DNA from: Kocuria salsicia
GTDB taxonomy: Bacteria; Actinomycetota; Actinomycetes; Actinomycetales; Micrococcaceae
Length of the DNA: 64,000 nucleotides
Direction of reading: 5' to 3'
NCBI RefSeq assembly: GCF_007681555.1
Contig: NZ_VELE01000003.1
Coordinates: forward strand, 124,001-188,000
The translations under genes were made by a program, and so were the position numbers. Position 1 is the stretch's first letter. Each line of letters begins with the position of its first letter. This document shows positions 1 through 7,121 of this stretch, one piece after another. Under the pieces are notes generated by a model. That model saw nothing but the letters and a program-made list of their open reading frames with translations, had not been told where the DNA came from and did no database searches.

Positions 1-1061
1 GTCTCGGGGTCCCGCTCCTCGTCCACGTGCATGGGAGGGAACATGCCGTCCCGGTACCAGTCCAGGTGCCCGGAGACCTCGTAGAGGTGGCCCTTGGTGA
101 TGTGCGGCGTGTAGACGAACTCGTAGCCGGCGCGCGCGTGGCGCTCCCGCGAGTAGTCCTCCATCTCCTTGCGGATGATCCCGCCCTTGGGGTGGAACAC
201 GGGCAGGCCCGAGCCGAGCTCGTCCGGGAAGGAGAACAGGTCCAGCTCCACGCCGAGCTTGCGGTGGTCGCGGCGCTCCGCCTCCGCCAGGCGGTCCTTG
301 TAGGCCTTCAGCTCGTCCTTGGTGGGCCAGGCCGTGCCGTAGATGCGCTGCAGCTGCTTGTTGTTCTCGTTGCCGCGCCAGTAGGCGGCCGCGGAGCGCA
401 TCAGGGCGTAGCCGTTGCCGATGTGCTTGGTGTCCGGAAGGTGCGGACCGCGGCACAGGTCCTTCCAGACCGTCTCCCCGCTCTTGCGGTCCACGTTGTC
501 GTAGATGGTCAGCTCGCCGCCGCCCACCTCCACGGAGGCGCCCTCGGCGGACTCGTCCACCGCGCCGGAGCCCGGCCCGCCGGCCAGGTCGATGAGCTCG
601 AGCTTGTACGGCTCGTCCGCCATCTCCGCACGAGCCTCGGCCTCGGTGACGCTGCGGCGGCGGAAGATCTGGTTCTTGTTGACGATCTTCAGCATCGACT
701 TCTCGAGCTTCTTGAGGTCCTCGGGCGTGAAGGGCTCCGCGACGTCGAAGTCGAAGTAGAAGCCGTCCGTGATGTACGGGCCGATCCCCAGCTTGGCGTC
801 CGCGCGCAGCTCCTGGACGGCCTGCGCCATGACGTGCGCGGTGGAGTGCCGCAGCACCTCGAGGCCCTCCGGATCGCTGACGAGCACCCGCTCCACGACG
901 TCCCCGTCCCGCAGGGGCGTGGCCAGGTCCTTGAGGTCACCGTTGATGTGCGCCACCACCACGTCGCGCTGCTGCGCGTAGAGGTCGGCGGCGGTGGTGC
1001 CCGGTTCCGCGGTGCGGGACTCGCCGTCCACGCTCAGCCGTAGTGAAGGGGCGTCCGTCAT
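1..1061 (-). CDS. thrS: Threonyl-tRNA synthetase, N-terminal part (3' end outside window)
   Basis: Class II aminoacyl-tRNA synthetase that charges tRNA-Thr in the cytoplasm. About 353 residues are visible. An N-terminal TGS domain (about residues 1-62) is followed by the editing-domain zinc-type motif HSTAH (72-76), then a second additional domain and the beginning of the catalytic core, where [11 protein letters not shown] and the class II motif-2 approach are readable. The ATG at 1061 gives the usual ThrRS N-terminus (MTDAPSLRL). The gene runs off the left edge, so the C-terminal anticodon-binding domain is not seen. The 211 bp upstream holds only the terminator of the next minus-strand gene. 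Identification is secure from the TGS plus HxxxH arrangement. Confidence 0.96.
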   Translation of the reverse strand, partial: MTDAPSLRLSVDGESRTAEPGTTAADLYAQQRDVVVAHINGDLKDLATPLRDGDVVERVLVSDPEGLEVLRHSTAHVMAQAVQELRADAKLGIGPYITDGFYFDFDVAEPFTPEDLKKLEKSMLKIVNKNQIFRRRSVTEAEARAEMADEPYKLELIDLAGGPGSGAVDESAEGASVEVGGGELTIYDNVDRKSGETVWKDLCRGPHLPDTKHIGNGYALMRSAAAYWRGNENNKQLQRIYGTAWPTKDELKAYKDRLAEAERRDHRKLGVELDLFSFPDELGSGLPVFHPKGGIIRKEMEDYSRERHARAGYEFVYTPHITKGHLYEVSGHLDWYRDGMFPPMHVDEERDPE

Positions 1062-1197
1062 GGTGATTCTCCTCGTCAGGTGTCATGTGTGCCCGCCCGT
1101 ACCTGGGGCGTGCCTCTCGCCGGGGACCGCTCTGGGCCGCCGACGACGCTGTCGATGCTACCGCTCCGCCGCGACCCGCACGAAGCGGGCCGGACAC

Positions 1198-1232
1198 GGC
1201 TGTGCCCCGGACACGGGGTCCGGGGCACAGCC
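1198..1232 (-). terminator. Hairpin downstream of the PRC-barrel gene
   Basis: Perfect 15-bp inverted repeat (arm GGCTGTGCCCCGGAC) with a 5-nt loop, about 40 bp past the stop of the minus-strand gene 1273-2151 and before thrS. No T run follows it on the minus strand, so termination is inferred from position and stability. Confidence 0.6.
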
Positions 1233-1272
1233 TGTGCTCACTGCTCGGGCGCGTCACTCACGCCGGTGCGGT

Positions 1273-2151
1273 TCAGCGGCGGGGCAGGTCGCCGTCGCGG
1301 CCGAGGTCGTCACGACCAGCGGCGTTGCGGTCGACGTCCGTCTCGACGTCCACCTGCTCCTTCTTCACGTCCGCCTCGACGTGCTGGGTCTCGCGGACGG
1401 TCTGCTTGTTCAGCCCGACCTCCTCGACGGCAACCGCCTCCTTCTCGACGACGGGGCGCTCCTCGTGCAGAGTGACGTCCACCTCTTCCTCGCCGATCAC
1501 ACCGTTGTCCACGCGGCCCTCGGTTCCGTTGAGCGGGGTGCGCTCCACGGTCACCTCTTCGCGCTCGACCGGAACGTCCACGGTCTCGTGGTCGGTGACC
1601 ACGTACTTGCGCAGGCGGGCGTGGCCAGCTTCGCGCTCCTGGGTGCCCACGTTCAGGCGCTCCTCGTGGCGGACCACGGAGGCGTCCTCGCCAGCGACGG
1701 CGGCGCGGTCCTGGTCCACGGCAGCGCGGTCCTGGTCCCCGGCGGCGCGGTCGCGGTCGGCAACCACGGCATCGCGGTCGGCGACGTCGCCGTCACGGCG
1801 GTCGCGGCCCGCGGCGGCGGTGCCAGCGGTGCGGCCGTCGTCGTAGTTCAGCTCGTAGTAGCGGTACAGCTCCTCTTCCTCGGCCGGGGAGAGGTGCTGG
1901 TCGGCGTCGACCTTCGGAGCGTCCTTGATGACGTCCTTGGTGTAGGGCAGGACCACACGGTCGCCGTCCTGACGAGCGCCCTTCACAGGAACGAAGTTCT
2001 CTTTGGCGCCGAACAGACCGGTGTTGACGGTCAGGAACGTGGGCTCGCCCGAGTTGTCGTCCAGGAAGACCTGCTCGACCTTGCCGATCTTGTCACCGTC
2101 GGAACTGTAGGCCGTGCTGGACAGAATTGCATTCACGTCGAACGTGGTCAT
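1273..2151 (-). CDS. PRC-barrel and DUF2382 (YsnF-type) domain protein
   Basis: 292 aa. Residues about 1-85 form a PRC-barrel (NAILSSTAYSSDGDKIGKVEQ), a small beta-barrel also found in RimM and photosynthetic reaction-centre H subunits. Residues about 150-290 form a DUF2382 domain with its charged ERPVVEKE-like repeats. Between them is a low-complexity linker rich in DRDAV/DRAA/DQ repeats. In actinobacteria this combination is usually described as a general-stress or envelope-stress protein of unknown biochemical activity. A good Shine-Dalgarno (TGAGGAGT) lies 7 nt before the ATG. No signal peptide or membrane segment is seen, so it is probably cytosolic. The function is not known. Confidence 0.85.
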   Translation of the reverse strand: MTTFDVNAILSSTAYSSDGDKIGKVEQVFLDDNSGEPTFLTVNTGLFGAKENFVPVKGARQDGDRVVLPYTKDVIKDAPKVDADQHLSPAEEEELYRYYELNYDDGRTAGTAAAGRDRRDGDVADRDAVVADRDRAAGDQDRAAVDQDRAAVAGEDASVVRHEERLNVGTQEREAGHARLRKYVVTDHETVDVPVEREEVTVERTPLNGTEGRVDNGVIGEEEVDVTLHEERPVVEKEAVAVEEVGLNKQTVRETQHVEADVKKEQVDVETDVDRNAAGRDDLGRDGDLPRR

Positions 2152-2512
2152 CGCATTAACTCCTCAGTAAGTCTCTGCTTGCAGCGCACGGTTTTGTGCG
2201 CTTCGTTAGGCCACCGCCCCCGCAGTGGGTGTGCGGTCCGGCTTCGTGACTCATATTACGACGTGGGCAACACGTCGCCACCGATTTCTCTCACGGGGAA
2301 ACCGCCGCGCCGTTGCCGTGCGCCGCCGCCGCAGTGTAGTGGCCGACGTCGACGACGCGCCCTCCAGCGGCTCCCACCCGCTCCTCCGCGCGCCACCCCC
2401 GGCCCCGGGAGTGCCGTAGGGCACAATGGGACGGACCGAGTGGTGTGGATTCCCGGAGGGCGTCCGGGTGATTCACACGAAACGTCGACCCCGACGAGAA
2501 CGGAGCCGCACC
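2152..2512. promoter_or_regulatory. 361-bp divergent intergenic region
   Basis: Lies between the minus-strand PRC-barrel gene and the plus-strand nfeD gene. On the minus strand TAATAT (2258-2253) is a possible -10 for the PRC gene, with a leader of about 95 nt. The leader holds a small hairpin GCGCAC/GTGCGC (2184-2201). An inverted repeat abuts the -10 (see 2259-2277). No coding frame with good start signals was recognised here. Confidence 0.4.
2259..2277. other. Inverted repeat, candidate operator
   Basis: CGACGTG-ggcaa-CACGTCG is a perfect 7-bp dyad directly upstream of the TAATAT hexamer that could drive the PRC-barrel gene. Spacing and position would suit a dimeric regulator. The regulator is unknown and the role is inferred only from symmetry and location. 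Confidence 0.35.
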
Positions 2513-3007
2513 GTGTGGGAACCACTGGTCAACAACCCCTGGATCTTCTGGCTGATCGTCATGCTGGCCCTGGCCGCCATCGAGATGCTCACCCTGGACT
2601 TCCTGTTCCTGATGATGTCCCTGGCAGCGCTGGTCACCACCGTGGTGAGCCTGGTCGTGGACAGCTTCACCCTGCAGGTGGTGCTCTTCGCGGTGGTCTC
2701 GGTGCTGCTGATCTTCCTGATCCGCCCGCTCGCGCTGCGGCGGCTGAACCGTTCGACACCCACCACCCGCTCCAACGCCGAACGCCTGGTGGGGCTGCCC
2801 TGCACCGTGCTCGAGTCCGTGGGCCGGCACAGCGGCCTCGTCCGGCTGGAGGGTGACATCTGGACGGCCCGCTCGGACACCGAAACGCCCCTCGTCGAGG
2901 GCAGCAGCGTGTTCGTGCTGCGCATCGACGGAGCCACCGCGGTGGTCTCGGAAACTGCCCCGGCGGCCGTCGCCCCGGAAGGCCCGGGCCGCGGCGTCCA
3001 CCCCTGA
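2513..3007 (+). CDS. NfeD family integral membrane protein
   Basis: 164 aa from the GTG at 2513. NfeD-type proteins are partners of SPFH/stomatin proteins in membrane microdomains. The N-terminal half has two or three hydrophobic helices (NNPWIFWLIVMLALAAIE, then FLFLMMSLAALVTTVV and LQVVLFAVVSVLLIFLI). The C-terminal part (about 85-150) is a small OB-fold beta-barrel containing the typical GLPCTVLESVGRHSGLVRLEGDIW-like stretch. An upstream in-frame GTG at 2468 also has a strong Shine-Dalgarno (GGAGGG, 7 nt). I preferred 2513 because it has its own GGAG at 7 nt and gives the usual short N-terminus. The SPFH partner follows directly. Confidence 0.85.
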   Translation: MWEPLVNNPWIFWLIVMLALAAIEMLTLDFLFLMMSLAALVTTVVSLVVDSFTLQVVLFAVVSVLLIFLIRPLALRRLNRSTPTTRSNAERLVGLPCTVLESVGRHSGLVRLEGDIWTARSDTETPLVEGSSVFVLRIDGATAVVSETAPAAVAPEGPGRGVHP

Positions 3008-3009
3008 GC

Positions 3010-3048
3010 GGTGACGACGCCGCGCGGGCCGAGCGCGGCGTCGTCACC
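3010..3048 (+). terminator. Hairpin between nfeD and the SPFH gene
   Basis: Perfect 16-bp inverted repeat (arm GGTGACGACGCCGCGC) with a 7-nt loop, starting 2 nt after the nfeD stop codon. No T tract follows. It could end the nfeD transcript, or trim or attenuate a shared transcript, since these two genes usually work together. Confidence 0.55.
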
Positions 3049-3115
3049 GGATCCCGGCACACGGGCACGGGCAAGGCCCGGCACCGCGTGCGGAACCCCC
3101 CGATGAAAGGTCCCC

Positions 3116-4336
3116 ATGTCTGTCGTCATCCTCATCCTGCTGGTCGTGGTGGTGCTCGCCGCGGTCATCGCACTGGTCAAGGCGGTGCGGATCATCCCGC
3201 AGTCGCGCGCCGGCATCGTCGAGCGCCTGGGCAAGTACCAGGCCACCCTGAACCCCGGTCTGCACTTCCTGATCCCCTTCATCGACCGGCTGCTGCCCCT
3301 GATCGACCTGCGTGAACAGGTGGTGCCGTTCCCGGCGCAGTCCGTGATCACCGAGGACAACCTGGTGGTGGGCATCGACACCGTGGTCTACTTCCAGGTC
3401 ACCGATCCGCGCGCGGCCACCTACGAGATCACCAACTACATCCAGGCCGTGGACGAGCTCACGAGCGCCACGCTGCGCAACGTGGTGGGCGGGCTGAACC
3501 TCGAGGAGACGCTGACCTCGCGCGACAAGATCAACGCCGAGCTGCGCGGCGTGCTGGACTCCACCACCGGGCGCTGGGGCATCCGGATCTCCCGCGTTGA
3601 CATCAAGGAGATCACTCCCCCGCCGTCCATCCAGGACTCCATGGAGAAGCAGATGCGCGCCGAGCGTGACCGCCGCGCGGCCATCCTCACAGCCGAGGGC
3701 GAGAAGCAGTCCCAGATCCTCACCGCCGAGGGCTCGCGCCAGGCCTCGGTGCTCTCCGCCGAGGGTGACGCCAAGGCCGCGATCCTGCGGGCGGACGGCG
3801 AGGCCCAGGCCATCGCGAAGGTCTTCGACTCCATCCACCGCGCCAAGCCCACCCAGAAGCTGCTCGCGTACCAGTACATCCAGACGCTGCCCAAGGTCGC
3901 CGAGGGCTCTGCCAACAAGGTGTGGATGATCCCCGCCGAGCTCACCGGTGCGCTGCGCGGTGTGGGCTCCTACCTCAACCCCGGGGGCTCCGACGCCCCG
4001 GACTCGGACGCCGACGACGAGCCGGTGCTCCCCCGCGACCTCCCCGAGGACGAGCCGATCGTCGCGCACGAGACCGTGAAGGTCACGGAGAAGGACCTCG
4101 AGCCGGACCTGAAGCTCACCGACCCGAGGGACTTCGAGATGCCGGACTCCCCCTACTCGTCCCCGATCGCCCAGCAGGCCGCCGATCCGCACGTGGACGA
4201 AGTGGGCGTCACCGGCGTCGTCGAGGGCGCCACGGACGCGGCCCGCGACGGCGAGCCGGGCACTCGGCACGCGCAGCACCGGGACGAGCCCGGCCAGCCG
4301 GAGGATCCCGGGAACCCCGGGAATGAAAACCGCTGA
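3116..4336 (+). CDS. SPFH/Band 7 (stomatin-like) membrane protein
   Basis: 406 aa. Residues about 2-25 are a single N-terminal membrane anchor. They are followed by a canonical SPFH/Band 7 domain (IIPQSRAGIVERLGKYQATL, FPAQSVITEDNLVVGIDTVVYFQV) and an alanine/glutamate-rich coiled coil with an AEGE/AEGS/AEGD periodicity near residues 185-235. The last 130 residues are acidic and proline-rich, probably disordered. Such proteins oligomerise into membrane microdomain scaffolds and pair with NfeD, which is the gene just upstream. The Shine-Dalgarno is AAAGG, 7 nt before the ATG. The exact substrate or client is unknown. Confidence 0.9.
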   Translation: MSVVILILLVVVVLAAVIALVKAVRIIPQSRAGIVERLGKYQATLNPGLHFLIPFIDRLLPLIDLREQVVPFPAQSVITEDNLVVGIDTVVYFQVTDPRAATYEITNYIQAVDELTSATLRNVVGGLNLEETLTSRDKINAELRGVLDSTTGRWGIRISRVDIKEITPPPSIQDSMEKQMRAERDRRAAILTAEGEKQSQILTAEGSRQASVLSAEGDAKAAILRADGEAQAIAKVFDSIHRAKPTQKLLAYQYIQTLPKVAEGSANKVWMIPAELTGALRGVGSYLNPGGSDAPDSDADDEPVLPRDLPEDEPIVAHETVKVTEKDLEPDLKLTDPRDFEMPDSPYSSPIAQQAADPHVDEVGVTGVVEGATDAARDGEPGTRHAQHRDEPGQPEDPGNPGNENR

Positions 4337-4452
4337 CGGCCCGTTGTGCTCACGGAAGAGGAGTCGGGACCGCGCGGTGACACGCGCGGACGCGGGACGC
4401 CGAGGTGCGCCCCGCGGGACCCGGCCGAGCGGACGGCAGGAAGGATCGTTGC

Positions 4453-4788
4453 GTGAGTGATCGCAGCCTACGAGGGATGCGCCTGGGCTCCCAGTCCATG
4501 GAGACCGAGTCCGGTGTGGAGCCCGCACCGCGCCAGCGCGTGGAGTACCGCACCGCGGACGGCGAGTCCGTGTCCGTGATGTTTGCCGCGGAGGCGGAGA
4601 TCCCCCCGGTGTGGACCACGAAGACCGGTCAGGAAGCCATCCTGGTCAACGGCGAGAAGCCCGAGAACCCCAACGAGAAGCACCAGCGCTCCCACTGGGA
4701 CATGCTGCTGGAGCGGCGCAGCGTGGAGGAGCTCGAGGAGACCCTCGCCCAGCGCCTGGAGTTCTACAAGGAGCAGCACGCTCTCTGA
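4453..4788 (+). CDS. rbpA: RNA polymerase-binding protein RbpA
   Basis: 111 aa. RbpA is an actinobacterial general transcription factor that binds sigma-A-type factors and the RNA polymerase clamp and stabilises open complexes. The sequence starts SDRSLRGMRLGSQSMETE, then the central core (RVEYRTADGE...FAAEAEIPPVW), and ends in the sigma-interaction helix region (HWDMLLERRSVEELEETLAQRLEFYK). The GTG at 4453 fits the family N-terminus and has a Shine-Dalgarno (AGGAAGGA) 7 nt upstream. It is a monocistronic unit closed by a strong hairpin. Confidence 0.95.
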   Translation: MSDRSLRGMRLGSQSMETESGVEPAPRQRVEYRTADGESVSVMFAAEAEIPPVWTTKTGQEAILVNGEKPENPNEKHQRSHWDMLLERRSVEELEETLAQRLEFYKEQHAL

Positions 4789-4800
4789 GAATCCCGCGTT

Positions 4801-4842
4801 CACGACAGTGGCCCCCGTCCTCGGACGGGGGCCACTGTCGTG
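4801..4842. terminator. Bidirectional hairpin between rbpA and the mannose synthase gene
   Basis: Perfect 20-bp inverted repeat (arm CACGACAGTGGCCCCCGTCC) around a 2-nt centre, placed between the convergent rbpA stop (4788) and the 4851 stop. It can serve both strands. There is no T tract. Confidence 0.75.
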
Positions 4843-4850
4843 TGCGGGGG

Positions 4851-5591
4851 TCAGCGGCCGATGCCGAGCTTTCCCGCCAGGGTCTTGGCGCGCGCCGTGA
4901 GACCCCACTTGGCCACGCTGGTGGCGGCCTCGATGGTGACGTCGTTGCTCATCTTGGACACGCCCTCCTCACGCTCCACGAACGTGATGGGAACCTCCAC
5001 GATGGTGAAGCCGAGCTGCTCGGCCCGCCACGCGAGGTCGATCTGGAAGCAGTAGCCGCGGGACTGCACGGAGTCGAGGTCCAGCGCCCGCAGGGTGGTG
5101 TCCCGGTAGGCGCGGAAGCCGCCGGTGATGTCGTGGATCGAGGTGCCGAGCAGCACGCGGGAGTAGAGATTGCCGCCGCGGGAGATGAGCTGGCGCTGCA
5201 GGGGCCAGTTCTCGGTGCGGCCACCGGGCACGTAGCGGGAGCCGACGGCCATGTCAGCGCCCCGCTCGATGGCGTCCAGCAGCAGGGGAAGCTGCTCCGG
5301 CTGGTGGGAGCAGTCCGCGTCCATCTCCACCAGAACGTCGTAGCCGTGCTCCAGACCCCATGCGAAGCCCGCGAGGTACGCCGGGCCGAGGCCCTCCTTG
5401 GCGGTGCGGTGCAGCACGTGGATGTTGCCGTCCTGTGCCGCGAACTCGTCGGCCATCCGACCGGTGCCGTCCGGGCTGTTGTCGTCCGTGATCAGGACGT
5501 GGGCGTCCGGCACCGCGGCGCGCAGCCGGGCGATGACCGTGGGCAGCGACTCGCGCTCGTTGTACGTGGGGATGATGGTGAGAACTCGCAC
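4851..5591 (-). CDS. Polyprenol-phosphate mannosyltransferase (dolichol-phosphate mannose synthase family)
   Basis: 246 aa GT-A glycosyltransferase of family GT2. It should transfer mannose from GDP-mannose to polyprenyl phosphate, making the lipid-linked donor used for extracellular mannosylation. Visible motifs are IIPTYNERE at the N-terminus, the DDNSPDGT nucleotide-sugar loop, the metal-binding VEMDADCSH, and GGFRAYRD further on. There are no membrane helices, unlike Ppm1 fusions carrying an acyltransferase domain. The GTG at 5591 is chosen because AAAGGA lies 6 nt upstream. An ATG 15 nt earlier (5606) has no such site. The terminator is shared with rbpA. Confidence 0.88.
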   Translation of the reverse strand: MRVLTIIPTYNERESLPTVIARLRAAVPDAHVLITDDNSPDGTGRMADEFAAQDGNIHVLHRTAKEGLGPAYLAGFAWGLEHGYDVLVEMDADCSHQPEQLPLLLDAIERGADMAVGSRYVPGGRTENWPLQRQLISRGGNLYSRVLLGTSIHDITGGFRAYRDTTLRALDLDSVQSRGYCFQIDLAWRAEQLGFTIVEVPITFVEREEGVSKMSNDVTIEAATSVAKWGLTARAKTLAGKLGIGR

Positions 5592-5779
5592 CGGGCGTCC
5601 TTTCATGCCGATGGGGCTCGGGCGACGGAGCCCGAACAGACCACTGGGCAGGCCCATCCGCCTTCGGACCAGACGGGGCACTCGGCCTCGTTCTGTTTTC
5701 TAAGGACGGATGGACCCACCCGGCAGTAAGAACTCAGTCTAACCTCAGCGGACGCAAGGTCCAAGGTGAAAACACCCCG

Positions 5780-7078
5780 TCAGGGGCGCGGCTCCTCCCC
5801 GCTCACCAGGGTGCCCGCGACCATCGTCGCCTCGCACAGCGGCAGCCGGGAGTCGTCCAGGGAGGGCAGCACGGGCGTCCTCGCGCGCGGATCCGTGCTC
5901 CAGGACGCCCCGGTGCCCTGGGCCTGCTGCACCATGACCGACTCGGCGTCCCACACGGCCAGGGTGGCCTCCGCCCCGGGTGCGAGCTGGCCCGCCAGCG
6001 GTGCGCCCCCGGCCTGAGCGCGCCACGCGCCGCGCGTCAGCGCCAGGAAGGCCGCGCGCGCGGAGGTCCGCAGCCGTTCCTGCGGGGCGTCGAGGGCGGC
6101 CTTCACCGCGGTCCAGGGGTTCTCCGCGTCCGTCGTCAGCGTCACGGGGACCCCGGCGCGGGCGAGATCTCGAAGCGGCGCCTGCCCGGCACGGCACGAG
6201 ACGGTGCAGGCGAGGCTCGCCAGGCGTTCGCACTGCGCGTCGTCGAGGTCGGCCACGCCCACGATGCGGTGGCCCCGTGCCCGGAAGGGCCGCTCCCCCA
6301 CCTCGGCGCGGGCCGCCTCGGCGGCGGAGAGCACCCGGTCCAGGAGCACCGCGCCGGTGGACGCGGCGGGGGTGGCCGCCTGGGCGTCGGCAGCGGTGCT
6401 GGCCGGGACGGAGGCGGTGGCGGTGGCGGTGGCGGCAGCATCACCGGCATCGGTATCGGCACTCGCACTGGCACTGGCACCGTCCGCGGCTGCTTCGGCG
6501 GTGGATGCGGCGTCCGGCAGGGGCGAGGGGAGCACGAGCACCGCCTGAAGGCCCGCGCGGGTGCAGGCGACGAGGTGGCGTCGCACCGCGTCCTCGGGCG
6601 TGTCCTCGCGCACGGCGAGCCCCAGCGCCGGAGACGGCAGGGACGCCGGGTCGACGTCCCCCGTCAGGGCCTCTTCCCGCACGAGGACGGGCAGGGCGTG
6701 CATGCCGTCCTCGCGGATCCGCCGCACCGCCTCCGCGAGTTCCCCGGGATCTGTTCCCAGCACCTCGACGGCGCCGTAGCCGTCCCGCGCGCGTGGCAGC
6801 CGCGCGGCGTCGTCGTCGTCGGATCCTGACACGCTCGACTGCCCCCGGAGCGATGCGAGGTCCCCGAGCAGGTGGTGCGCCACGAACGCGGGGGTGACCA
6901 CGGCGGCCCGCAGGTCCCCGAGGACGGCGTTCGAACCCGCGATGCCGCGGGCGGCGTCGTCGGAGCCCACCCACGCGACGGTGGGACCGTCCACGAGCAG
7001 GGCGGTGGCGAACGGGTCCGCGGGCGAGTAGACCGACCCGTTGACCCACACCCGCTGACCGGGCTGAGCAGAGTTCAC
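5780..7078 (-). CDS. Degenerate amidohydrolase-like protein (YtcJ-type fold)
   Basis: 432 aa. The N-terminus (VWVNGSVYSPADPFATALLVDG) and C-terminus (LAPGAEATLAVWD) are the composite beta-domain of amidohydrolases, and the middle resembles the YtcJ-type barrel. Metal ligands look lost. The expected HxH after the first strand reads AFVAHHLLGD, and the usual HRIEH strand reads HRIVG. The region about residues 195-240 is a repeat-like Ala/Ser/Thr/Asp stretch. It may therefore be a pseudo-enzyme. It sits 44 bp downstream of helY on the same strand and is probably co-transcribed. I cannot name a substrate. Confidence 0.7.
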   Translation of the reverse strand: MNSAQPGQRVWVNGSVYSPADPFATALLVDGPTVAWVGSDDAARGIAGSNAVLGDLRAAVVTPAFVAHHLLGDLASLRGQSSVSGSDDDDAARLPRARDGYGAVEVLGTDPGELAEAVRRIREDGMHALPVLVREEALTGDVDPASLPSPALGLAVREDTPEDAVRRHLVACTRAGLQAVLVLPSPLPDAASTAEAAADGASASASADTDAGDAAATATATASVPASTAADAQAATPAASTGAVLLDRVLSAAEAARAEVGERPFRARGHRIVGVADLDDAQCERLASLACTVSCRAGQAPLRDLARAGVPVTLTTDAENPWTAVKAALDAPQERLRTSARAAFLALTRGAWRAQAGGAPLAGQLAPGAEATLAVWDAESVMVQQAQGTGASWSTDPRARTPVLPSLDDSRLPLCEATMVAGTLVSGEEPRP

Positions 7079-7121
7079 GTGACTCCTTCCGTGGCGGCGG
7101 CAGTGGCCGCCGCGACTGTTC

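Noticed and set aside
6390-6500. Triplet and hexamer repeats as a CRISPR or VNTR array
   Set aside because: They are in frame inside a protein-coding gene and code for Ala/Thr/Ser/Asp. There are no spacer-repeat units or cas genes.
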